5,419 bases of DNA from NCBI GenBank assembly GCA_934541115.1, contig CAKTDF010000051.1, positions 1-5,419 on the forward strand, written 5' to 3'. Every line of letters begins with the position of its first letter. Position 1 is the first letter of the stretch. Made by a program: the position numbers and the translations under genes. This DNA is from an uncultured Eubacteriales bacterium (lineage in GTDB: Bacteria; Bacillota; Clostridia; Oscillospirales; Acutalibacteraceae). Below, in pieces: positions 1-5,376 of the stretch. Below the pieces are notes generated by a model. The model saw only the letters and a program-made list of their open reading frames with translations, did not search any database and was not told the origin of the DNA.

Positions 1-24
1 GCGTAAAAGTGAAATAACAAAGTG

Positions 25-58
25 CTCCCTCTTGTTTGTGCTGACAAACAGGAGGGAG
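25..58. other. Long stem-loop, left repeat copy
   Basis: Arms at 25-39 and 44-58 pair over 15 bp with one G-T wobble around the tetraloop GCTG. It matches the perfect hairpin at 5142-5173, including the loop. Here no T-run follows on either strand, so this copy is a poorer intrinsic terminator than the right one. Confidence 0.8.
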
Positions 59-188
59 ATTCGCTATATGTGTGTAGAGCCGCCATGAAAACCGTTTGAT
101 TTTCGTGGCTTTTCAAAAAGGAATCAGTTTCTTTCTGCAAAAAGCGTTACGGCGTAATCAAAAGGTGTGTTCAAAGTGTATTTCTTTC

Positions 189-240
189 GTCCAAACCAGT
201 GCAAAATAGTCTGAAATAGTCACTGGCAAAAAAATTGGAC
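189..240. other. Hairpin nested inside a hairpin
   Basis: Outer arms GTCCAA (189-194) and TTGGAC (235-240) match the simple hairpin of the right repeat copy at 5301-5325. Its loop here contains a second inverted repeat, CCAGTG (196-201) with CACTGG (221-226). That in turn encloses a direct repeat AAATAGTC (204-211 and 214-221). The right copy has only AAA in the loop, so this copy has gained, or the other has lost, a structured block. Confidence 0.65.
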
Positions 241-252
241 TGAGGCAAAAGG

Positions 253-295
253 AAACGCCGTAAACCCTTATAAATAAAGGATTTACGGCGTTTTT
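253..295. terminator. Bidirectional hairpin terminator behind the operon
   Basis: Perfect 12-bp arms AAACGCCGTAAA (253-264) and TTTACGGCGTTT (282-293) enclose an AT-rich loop with a further CCTT/AAGG pairing. A T5 run (291-295) follows on the plus strand, and the minus-strand exit reads TTTCCTTTT. It lies about 95 bases beyond the stop of the last operon gene and is the first strong hairpin there, so it probably ends the operon transcript. It originated as the tRNA's downstream terminator: the identical hairpin follows the tRNA at 5334-5374. Confidence 0.7.
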
Positions 296-330
296 GGCGG
301 AGAGTATGTAATTCAAATTCATAAAACCGT
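295..330 (-). pseudogene. Decayed tRNA 3'-end fragment
   Basis: Read on the minus strand, this aligns without gaps to the 3' end of the tRNA at 5376-5419. About 28 of 36 bases match, and most differences are C-to-T or G-to-A transitions. The CTCTCCGCCA end is intact. The T loop is TTTGAAT instead of TTCGAAT, and one T-stem pair is broken. Farther upstream no anticodon arm, D arm or matching 5' acceptor strand could be found within a normal tRNA length. It looks like the duplicated tRNA end left by integration at a tRNA gene, later free to mutate. A whole tRNA that decayed beyond recognition is the alternative. Confidence 0.7.
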
Positions 331-388
331 CTCTATCCTCGCCGGTAGTAATGGCAAATTTTGCAAAGAAACGAAACGTGAAAAGCAA

Positions 389-667
389 TTATACGCTCTT
401 ATATCCTTTGCTTTTTAAAATTTTGCAAACAGACTGATTAATGCTGTAGAATTCTTCCCTGGTATATTGCGCCGAATAGTACTTTTCATACATTACGTCC
501 ACACGACAAATCTCCGGCCTGTTCTCATAAATATCACATAAGTTGCCCACCAAATGAATGCATACACCCGAGCCATTGTCAAAGTCACTTAGCTGTGGGA
601 TATAGTTAATATGTCTGCAGCATTCTCCACAGCCATCGCAATCGAATTTGCTTGGGTTATTCAGCAT
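389..667 (-). CDS. YkgJ-type CxxCxxCC cysteine-cluster protein
   Basis: This 92-residue protein has the signature of the YkgJ / CxxCxxCC family, whose members are thought to bind zinc or an iron-sulfur centre. The cluster is C10-x2-C13-x2-C16-C17, followed by R18. Then come C36 with H38 and L39, and the typical closing segment with C44, I46-Y47, R50-P51 and C54-R55. C81 is an extra cysteine. The length is close to that of short family members, so it appears complete. There is no signal peptide or membrane segment, so it is probably cytoplasmic. Its ATG lies inside the end of the 335-residue gene and overlaps it by 11 bases. The only upstream purine stretch (AAAAGG) is about 12 bases away, so translation probably depends on coupling. 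Its partner or substrate is unknown. The family often sits beside unrelated genes, so its role in this operon is inference. Confidence 0.88.
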   Translation of the reverse strand: MLNNPSKFDCDGCGECCRHINYIPQLSDFDNGSGVCIHLVGNLCDIYENRPEICRVDVMYEKYYSAQYTREEFYSINQSVCKILKSKGYKSV

Positions 668-1664
668 GTTGTTGAACGACCTTTTTTAAAGAAGATGCAA
701 TCTGCTTAGACTCATCTGTGAGGTTGCCGTCTTCGGTAAGAATAGGCGTGTCCAAGGCAGCTTTAATTGCACCTGCAACAGACATTGCGGCGGCAACACC
801 TTGCTTTTGCTCCAAAGTGTATTTTGAGTAATCAGTTCCGCTTGTGGCAATAGTTTCTTCCATGCTACAGATCAACGGTTTGAATAATGCATCAAGTCGA
901 AGCAACAGGCGTTCAAACATACGTGCTCTTCTTCTTATACCTCTACACAGTACACAAGCTGCCTCTATTTCTTCTTCATACTTTTTTGCTTCTGCTAAAT
1001 TTGAATAAGCTCTATCCTTATTGGCGCTCGCTTTTGCGCCGACAACAAAACCTAACACGGCCAAAGCCGGACCGGCAACAAGGCCTCCGAGCACAGCAGT
1101 GCCTCCAACGATGCCAAGACCATTAGCAGCCAAGGCGCCTCCGCCCAAAAAGGCCAGTGTAGCATTGGTTGCAGCGGCTCCGGATAATGTTGCAATAGCA
1201 GTTCCCGTTGACGCAGCACCGAAAGCCATTGCTCCGCCGTAAGCACCGAATGCGGTTATTGCACCCAACGCTGCTCCTCCTGCCGCTCCTCCTATAATGG
1301 AAGAAGCGACCGCCTCCATCTCTTTAAGCTCGGAAAATGACTGCTTGTCAATCTTAAAATTCTGTAGTTCATCAAGACCTACAGACTCACTGAGCTCTAC
1401 GTTATGAAGCTTTTCAAAGGTTTCAACAAACGGCTTTATGCTGTTACTGAGAATATCAATTTTTGTCTGACCCAACGAGGAGATCGCGTCGCTGCTGTTT
1501 TTGCGGAACTTTTTGGCTTTTTCTGTAGCCGAATGAATTATACTATTGGCATATTCGTTAGTAGATGATGCATCGTATTGGTCGATACCTGCCTTAATAG
1601 ATTTGCCCAATCCTAAGGCAGCAGCTCCGGCTCCGATTCCAATCAATAAAAACGGTATAGGCAT
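657..1664 (-). CDS. Gly/Ala-rich glycine-zipper membrane-associated protein, function unknown
   Basis: The protein has 335 residues. Residues 4-20 form a short hydrophobic Gly/Ala segment without a signal-peptide cleavage pattern. Residues 25-118 are charged and helical. Residues 119-212 are an unusually long Gly/Ala-rich, weakly hydrophobic tract with repeated GxxxG spacing (GG125-126, GG129-130, GG174-175, GG187-188, GG193-194). Residues 213-335 are helical, with an arginine cluster at 242-247 and a C-terminal segment containing DTPILTEDGNLT (305-316). Long glycine-zipper tracts occur in proteins that insert into or oligomerise at membranes, so a membrane or pore-like role is plausible but unproven. 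The start is secure: a perfect AAAGGAGG lies 8 bases upstream. The overall architecture feels like a widespread uncharacterised family, but I cannot name it. No nuclease, NTPase or protease motif is visible. It follows the TerB-like gene by 15 bases. Confidence 0.85.
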   Translation of the reverse strand: MPIPFLLIGIGAGAAALGLGKSIKAGIDQYDASSTNEYANSIIHSATEKAKKFRKNSSDAISSLGQTKIDILSNSIKPFVETFEKLHNVELSESVGLDELQNFKIDKQSFSELKEMEAVASSIIGGAAGGAALGAITAFGAYGGAMAFGAASTGTAIATLSGAAATNATLAFLGGGALAANGLGIVGGTAVLGGLVAGPALAVLGFVVGAKASANKDRAYSNLAEAKKYEEEIEAACVLCRGIRRRARMFERLLLRLDALFKPLICSMEETIATSGTDYSKYTLEQKQGVAAAMSVAGAIKAALDTPILTEDGNLTDESKQIASSLKKVVQQHAE

Positions 1665-1672
1665 TTTGTTTT

Positions 1673-1680
1673 CCTCCTTT
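1673..1680 (-). promoter_or_regulatory. Consensus Shine-Dalgarno for the glycine-zipper gene
   Basis: AAAGGAGG on the minus strand sits 8 bases before the ATG at 1664, and its first base is the last base of the upstream stop codon. It is the strongest ribosome site in the operon, suggesting this protein is made at a higher level than its neighbours. Confidence 0.85.
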
Positions 1681-2204
1681 TATTCACCAATTAAAACTTC
1701 AATATTGCTGTATATATTTTTAATCGCTTCGTCGATTTTGGTTATCCTTTTTGTGACTTCGTCACCGGAAAAATCAGTGGTTTTTAGCCATTCTTTTTCT
1801 TTTATCAACGAAAGTATGGTTTCAGCAGAATCTATCATTTCATCAAAATCCACTGTGTCCATTTTGAATTTTTGAGCCAACATGTCAATAATTTCTTTCT
1901 CAGGGGCAGAAAAATCTTCATCGGAATAACCTAAATTCAAAAGCGTCCAAATTACTCGCTTTTTTGATAAAGAATAGCTGTCCATAAGTTCATCAGCATT
2001 TTCACAAATTTTTTCGTTAATCACGCGAGATCTTTCTTCGGAAAGTTCTAACGCTTTTTCACACTCTGATTTAATCGCATCTTTTTTGGTCGAATCAATG
2101 TTGTGTGCTTTGCAAATCGAATCGAACTTTTCGATTTCTCCTTCTGAACACGCCCCATCTGCCAACATAAACAAATAATAAATTCTTAATTCTTCCTTAT
2201 TCAT
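1680..2204 (-). CDS. TerB-like helical domain protein
   Basis: The protein has 174 residues and is all-helical and acidic. It shows the two-fold pattern of TerB-like domains, in which acidic residues follow a short hydrophobic helix. The first is LADGACSEGEIEKF at 14-27 and the second is YSDEDFSAPEKEIIDML at 93-109. TerB was first known from tellurite-resistance clusters. TerB-like domains are linked to membrane-associated stress and phage-response complexes and are proposed to bind metal ions through these acidic residues. Residues 132-174 form an extra C-terminal helical extension with W139. There is no signal peptide or membrane span, so it is probably cytoplasmic and may dock on the neighbouring membrane proteins. 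The ATG has AGAAGG 8 bases upstream. The TerB assignment rests on motif shape only. No TerC, TerD or TerZ partner is in the window, so tellurite resistance should not be assumed. Confidence 0.72.
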   Translation of the reverse strand: MNKEELRIYYLFMLADGACSEGEIEKFDSICKAHNIDSTKKDAIKSECEKALELSEERSRVINEKICENADELMDSYSLSKKRVIWTLLNLGYSDEDFSAPEKEIIDMLAQKFKMDTVDFDEMIDSAETILSLIKEKEWLKTTDFSGDEVTKRITKIDEAIKNIYSNIEVLIGE

Positions 2205-2227
2205 AAAAATTACCTTCTTTCCTTATT

Positions 2228-3757
2228 TTACAATTTAAAACTAATATTGCTTTCCATTATTTCATTAAATCCCTCCATGTCTTTGAATTGTACTTCCTTG
2301 TCGAGTGACGCAGTGATCATATTTGCATTGGCGATAAAACCGTCAACATCTCCAATTGCAAGTGCTGATTTAATGCCGGCAAATGCATTTTGAAATATAT
2401 CCGCATTTTTAGCCAAATACTCTGAAATAACCTTTTCCATCTCTAACCGGTATTCCCTGATTAAAGCGATCTGCTCTTCACATTCTTTTTCAATGCGCTT
2501 TCTTTCTTCTGCTGCAAGTTTAGCCTCCTTAAGAGAAGACGTTAATACTCCATAGCTCGCGGAAGAAATAGCATATCCTAACATGCCTCCAATCAAACCG
2601 CCAACGATCGGTATCGGAATTGCCATTTCACCAACCGCTGCAAACACGGCACTTGTGAGCATTCCGGAACCCTCTTGTCCCAAAATTTCAAAGCATTCTT
2701 CTCCGTCTATTTCGCCACTGAAATATTTCGTCATCACTTTACTTACCGATATGGCAACATTAACCAGCATACCCGGCACATTGGTTTTAGAAAGGTTCCT
2801 GATATACTCAGATTTTGCGTTTTGCATTAAAGATTTTGCGGCAGCACCGGCGTAACCGGTACCATACGAAAATACGGTCGCTTTTCCTGTATCTTTTACA
2901 ACATCAACTGCCGCATCATCAAACTCCTTTTCTCCCTTTGCGAACGCAACCACGTTTTTTACCAACGAGACTGAGCCACCTATTATCGCTCCCGATTTTG
3001 CCGATTCAATACCTGCTCTATGAGAAACATTATGTATTTTTTTAGCTGTGGCAAGCTTTGGGTGCTTCCTTGCAAACATTGCCTCCTTATTTGAAACAGT
3101 GCTTTTCACAAGGCTCTTTTTTATTTGTTCTAATTTGGCGATTTTTTCTTTTATTTTTTCAACTTGCTGGTCGTTGCCGGATTCCATTAGTTTATCAAGT
3201 TGTTGCTTTAGTTTTTCTATTTGAGCATCAGCCTCTGACATCATTCCGTCATAAAAGTCTGACGGAACCTCAATAGGGACATCATTCTCAAGATATTTAT
3301 CAAACTTACTTGAAGTGATTTTTCTTAAGGCTTCCTTCGGCGTACTGCCCACAAATTTCATCTGTGTGCCACTGCCGTCAATAATGTTGCCTTTCGCATC
3401 CGTTTGGTAAGTATCATACAGCGGATCGTTTACCTGACCGACATCATCAGATCTGACTTTTCGTTTCGGGTTTTTATTGATAATGTTTTCAGCGTTATTG
3501 TTGGCTACATCTTGAACTTCAGCCGAAAACCCTGATTGTTGCTTTAGATTTTGGTATTCATAGTCCGGATTAACTTTTTCACCGGCAATGCTTTTCAAGC
3601 TTTTTTGTAACACCTTGCCGTTCTCGTTATCAACGCCGCTATAGGCAACTATGTATTCTTTAGCTGCCGAACCATATCTTTGAACAACTTCCGTAGCGGC
3701 GCCGGTTAGAGCTGCTCTTTCCAGAGCGTCCTCATCAATTGTCTTTTGACTACTCAT
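2228..3757 (-). CDS. Large coiled-coil protein with glycine-rich membrane segments, function unknown
   Basis: The protein has 509 residues. The ATG at 3757 is chosen because AGGTGA lies 5 bases upstream; an in-frame TTG at 3781 lacks such a site. Residues 1-60 are helical. Residues 75-168 form a possible globular domain with GFSAE (76-80), YD (114-115), QMKFVG (132-137) and VPSD (164-167). Residues 172-220 are a strong Lys/Glu/Gln coiled coil. Residues 253-273 and 291-310 are Gly/Ala-rich. Residues 326-342 are hydrophobic. Residues 364-406 form a hydrophobic hairpin containing PIPIVGGLIGGMLG (381-394), which could insert in a membrane. Residues 408-450 are a second coiled coil, followed by a short helical tail ending in SFKL. 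There is no signal peptide or transmembrane start. It is the first gene after the regulator and probably the core component of the system. I do not recognise a named family. Parts resemble membrane-acting proteins, but no catalytic activity can be assigned. Confidence 0.85.
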   Translation of the reverse strand: MSSQKTIDEDALERAALTGAATEVVQRYGSAAKEYIVAYSGVDNENGKVLQKSLKSIAGEKVNPDYEYQNLKQQSGFSAEVQDVANNNAENIINKNPKRKVRSDDVGQVNDPLYDTYQTDAKGNIIDGSGTQMKFVGSTPKEALRKITSSKFDKYLENDVPIEVPSDFYDGMMSEADAQIEKLKQQLDKLMESGNDQQVEKIKEKIAKLEQIKKSLVKSTVSNKEAMFARKHPKLATAKKIHNVSHRAGIESAKSGAIIGGSVSLVKNVVAFAKGEKEFDDAAVDVVKDTGKATVFSYGTGYAGAAAKSLMQNAKSEYIRNLSKTNVPGMLVNVAISVSKVMTKYFSGEIDGEECFEILGQEGSGMLTSAVFAAVGEMAIPIPIVGGLIGGMLGYAISSASYGVLTSSLKEAKLAAEERKRIEKECEEQIALIREYRLEMEKVISEYLAKNADIFQNAFAGIKSALAIGDVDGFIANANMITASLDKEVQFKDMEGFNEIMESNISFKL

Positions 3758-3762
3758 AAATA

Positions 3763-3768
3763 TCACCT
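3763..3768 (-). promoter_or_regulatory. Ribosome binding site that decides the start at 3757
   Basis: AGGTGA on the minus strand overlaps the last base of the regulator's TGA stop (3768-3770) and lies 5 bases before the ATG at 3757. This favours the ATG over the upstream in-frame TTG at 3781. It also suggests that ribosomes finishing the regulator re-initiate on the next gene. Confidence 0.8.
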
Positions 3769-4715
3769 CATTTATCCTCAATTATTTCTATATCTTCTCC
3801 TTGGCTTCTTAGCCACATATCGATTCCGTTTCCAAAGACCTCTGCGGAGACCAACCAACCATCGCTGTCTTTTCTTAAAATTTTTGCGGTTGGCAGTCTA
3901 TCCAAAACCGCTTCAATTGATATGCCCGTAAATTTAAACTTCAGTTTTCTCAATTTGCCGCCATACATAAACTGTATTCTTTTTCTAAACTCTCCCTCTT
4001 CGAACCTGTCAGCATACGAAACAACAAAGTTCTCGTCAAGAAGTTTCAATTTTTGTATTCTGTCAACACGATAAACCGTAGGAAACAATTCGGACTCACT
4101 TTTTATCTCGTTTATTATTTTGTCGTCATGCATGAAAACAATGAGGTAGAAATAATACTCTGAAAACAAAAGACCAACCGGTTCAAGCGTTCTTTTGACT
4201 GTTTGCATATCTTTGAGTCTGGTATACTCAACTTCAATAAGCTTGTGTTCGCGTATCGCCGTTCCTAAATCCCACATTGTACTTAGAACGTTCTTACCAT
4301 GATGGGGTTCTATGTAATGATAAAGTTCATTGCTGATTAGTCCGTTGACTTTTCTTTTATTCTGTTCAGGCACACAGTTAAAAAGGAGCTTTTCTATAAT
4401 ACCTTGCATCACCGGTTTCGGCATAGAACGGCTCTCGAGAAGTATTTTACAGACAGCCAGTATTTCACTATTTGTAAATTTTTCATCATTTAGGTCATAA
4501 AGCTTATAACCGTGCAGTGTGGGCTCATATACAATATCTTGCCCCATACCCTTATCTGAAAGAAAACAGCGCAGAGCATCTATGTCTCTCTGTATGCTTT
4601 TTTCGCTAACTTCAAAATGCTCAGATAGTGCTGATTTTTTTAGAATTTCACCGGAAACAAGTTTATCATAAATATATAACACTCTGTCCGATTTAAGTCC
4701 CCTTGAATACGCCAT
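3768..4715 (-). CDS. WYL-domain transcriptional regulator
   Basis: The protein has 315 residues in the usual three-part layout. Residues about 9-56 are an N-terminal winged helix-turn-helix, with recognition helix around SEKSIQRDIDALR (37-49). Residues about 145-226 are the WYL domain, with P179, a YYFYLIVF core (187-194) in place of the classic WYL triplet, and YRVDRI (215-220). Residues about 243-313 are the C-terminal extension, ending in the typical WLRSQGEDIEII (301-312). WYL domains sense ligands, often nucleic acids or nucleotides, and such regulators commonly control phage-defence operons (BrxR and CapW are known examples). It is the first gene of the operon and lies 10 bases before the 509-residue gene, so it probably controls its own transcription together with the effectors. 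The ATG has an imperfect AGGCGG 7 bases upstream. The family call is firm; its ligand and whether it represses or activates are unknown. Confidence 0.93.
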   Translation of the reverse strand: MAYSRGLKSDRVLYIYDKLVSGEILKKSALSEHFEVSEKSIQRDIDALRCFLSDKGMGQDIVYEPTLHGYKLYDLNDEKFTNSEILAVCKILLESRSMPKPVMQGIIEKLLFNCVPEQNKRKVNGLISNELYHYIEPHHGKNVLSTMWDLGTAIREHKLIEVEYTRLKDMQTVKRTLEPVGLLFSEYYFYLIVFMHDDKIINEIKSESELFPTVYRVDRIQKLKLLDENFVVSYADRFEEGEFRKRIQFMYGGKLRKLKFKFTGISIEAVLDRLPTAKILRKDSDGWLVSAEVFGNGIDMWLRSQGEDIEIIEDK

Positions 4716-4747
4716 TTTTACACCGCCTACATGTGTTGTACAATTAC

Positions 4748-4776
4748 ATTATATCCTAACCCAAAGACAACAATTG
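4748..4776 (-). promoter_or_regulatory. Candidate operon promoter with perfect -10 and weak -35
   Basis: On the minus strand a perfect TATAAT (4753-4748) lies 32 bases before the regulator's ATG, which would give a leader of about 25 bases. The position expected for -35, about 17 bases upstream, reads CAATTG and is a poor match. A weak -35 suggests that the promoter needs help or is governed by a bound protein. The position also coincides with a palindrome. Confidence 0.6.
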
Positions 4777-4789
4777 TCCAACCCAAAGA
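4758..4789. promoter_or_regulatory. Candidate operator: direct repeats flanking a palindrome
   Basis: AACCCAAAGA occurs at 4758-4767 and again at 4780-4789, 22 bases apart, which is about two helical turns. Between and partly within them lie the palindrome ACAATTGT (4770-4777) and the inverted repeat GACAA/TTGTC (4766-4770, 4774-4778). This cluster covers the spacer and -35 zone of the candidate promoter. It is the most likely binding site for the WYL regulator, by position and symmetry only. Confidence 0.5.
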
Positions 4790-4817
4790 TTTGTTTTAGC
4801 TTTTTTTACTTTTCATT

Positions 4818-4844
4818 TATGTTACATCAAACGTATGTAACATA
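4818..4844. repeat. Perfect 10-bp inverted repeat with 7-base spacer
   Basis: TATGTTACAT (4818-4827) and ATGTAACATA (4835-4844) are exact inverted copies around CAAACGT. It lies about 65 bases upstream of the candidate -10. No T-run follows the right arm, so it is more likely a protein-binding site than a terminator. The arm and spacer sizes also fit a recombinase core site, but nothing else supports that. Confidence 0.7.
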
Positions 4845-4857
4845 TCATCCCGATTAA

Positions 4858-4899
4858 TTCTTGTACGAAAAGCGGTATACTACTGCTAATATACAAGAA
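4858..4899. other. Two-tier stem-loop in the leader region
   Basis: Outer arms TTCTTGTA (4858-4865) and TACAAGAA (4892-4899) are perfect. Inside them AGCGGTA (4871-4877) pairs with TACTGCT (4881-4887) with one G-T wobble around the loop TAC. The tiers are separated by short unpaired stretches. It lies between divergent non-coding regions, and its function is unknown. Confidence 0.5.
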
Positions 4900-4914
4900 A
4901 GTGCGCAACCAAAA

Positions 4915-4931
4915 GGTATAATGTTTATACC
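4915..4931. promoter_or_regulatory. Palindrome containing a plus-strand -10-like TATAAT
   Basis: GGTATAA (4915-4921) and TTATACC (4925-4931) are exact inverted copies around TGT. The left arm contains TATAAT (4917-4922) on the plus strand. No good -35 is found 16-18 bases upstream and no real gene follows, so this may be a remnant control site rather than a working promoter. Confidence 0.35.
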
Positions 4932-5135
4932 GTGAAATGGATCAACTTTTACGTAACATAGCAGAGCTAATCAAAGAATGAGATTTTTCCGAATCCATTC
5001 TCATTTGTCGAAGTATTATTTGCGTTTATGTCACATATTAAATTTAACATATTTAATGACAAAAAACAACATAAATCAAATTTTTTTGGAAAATTCCTTT
5101 GAGACTTAGATATATATGGAAAGAATTTGTGAATT
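4932..5135. other. AT-rich non-coding stretch
   Basis: This lies between the last leader palindrome and the right repeat. It contains an inverted repeat AATGAGA/TCTCATT (4977-4983, 4999-5005) and a loose AT-rich one, ATTAAAT/ATTTAAT, near 5037-5057. The only open frames are a 14-codon plus-strand frame without a ribosome site and a minus-strand frame running in from the hairpin. No gene is supported. Confidence 0.6.
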
Positions 5136-5173
5136 AAAAAATCCCTCTTGTTTGTGCTGACAAACAAGAGGGA
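5136..5173 (-). terminator. Strong intrinsic terminator, minus strand
   Basis: A perfect 14-bp stem (5142-5155 with 5160-5173) around the tetraloop is followed on the minus strand by six T's (5141-5136). It is the first hairpin plus T-run of this quality downstream of the tRNA. It would stop any transcript running through the tRNA and its trailer, insulating the operon promoter from upstream transcription. Confidence 0.8.
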
Positions 5174-5300
5174 GCGTCGTTATTTGTGCAGAGTCGCCAT
5201 GAAAAACTGTTCCATTCTCGTGGATTTTCCAAAAAGAAATCAGTTTCTGTCTGCAAAAGGCGTCATGGCGTAATCAAAAAGTGTGGCAAAAAACGTCAAA

Positions 5301-5325
5301 CGCAGTCCAAAAAATTTGGACTGCG
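5301..5325. other. Perfect 11-bp hairpin in the tRNA trailer
   Basis: CGCAGTCCAAA (5301-5311) and TTTGGACTGCG (5315-5325) pair exactly around an AAA loop. No T-run follows at once on either strand. It corresponds to the larger nested hairpin at 189-240 in the other repeat copy. Confidence 0.7.
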
Positions 5326-5333
5326 GCAAAAGG

Positions 5334-5376
5334 AAACGCCGTAAACCCTTATAAATAAAGGATTTACGGCGTTTTT
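5334..5376. terminator. Hairpin terminator directly downstream of the tRNA
   Basis: Arms AAACGCCGTAAA (5334-5345) and TTTACGGCGTTT (5363-5374) pair perfectly over 12 bp, beginning one base beyond the tRNA CCA end. The minus-strand exit is TTTCCTTTT, so it probably ends the tRNA transcript. The plus-strand exit is T5. The sequence is identical to 253-295. Confidence 0.7.

Larger units (their letters stand above)
25..330. repeat. Left copy of imperfect direct repeat ending at a decayed tRNA 3' end
   Basis: This stretch is clearly homologous to 5142-5419. Both begin with the same long hairpin and share blocks such as GCCATGAAAA, AATCAGTTTCT and GGCGTAATCAAAA. Both end in an identical run of about 60 bases that covers a 12-bp-stem hairpin and the last bases of a tRNA. 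By eye the outer parts are about 75-80% alike, with small indels. The left copy carries an extra block at about 195-230 inside a hairpin loop. No gene is supported in 1-388. The repeat pair brackets the whole operon, so it probably marks the ends of an inserted unit or two related insertions at one tRNA. Which of these is right cannot be settled here. Confidence 0.85.

Noticed and set aside
158..388. Minus-strand open frame of 76 codons after the cysteine-cluster gene
   Set aside because: It runs through the tRNA remnant and the terminator hairpin, has no ribosome site, and its protein shows no family features.
887..1246. Overlapping frames of 64-79 codons on both strands
   Set aside because: They are low-complexity shadows of the Gly/Ala-rich gene in other frames, without ribosome sites.
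2583..3276. Plus-strand frames opposite the 509-residue gene
   Set aside because: They are antisense shadows with no start signals, and their protein sequences look unnatural.
3758..3781. TTG start giving the coiled-coil protein 8 extra residues
   Set aside because: The ATG at 3757 has AGGTGA 5 bases upstream, whereas the TTG lies inside the regulator's last codons without a good site.
4937..4981. 14-codon plus-strand frame beginning MDQLLRNIAEL
   Set aside because: It could be the start of a lost gene, but it is very short, has no ribosome site and has no continuation in another frame.
4967..5167. Minus-strand open frame of 66 codons
   Set aside because: It starts inside the terminator hairpin, crosses the T-run, and has no ribosome site or recognisable features.
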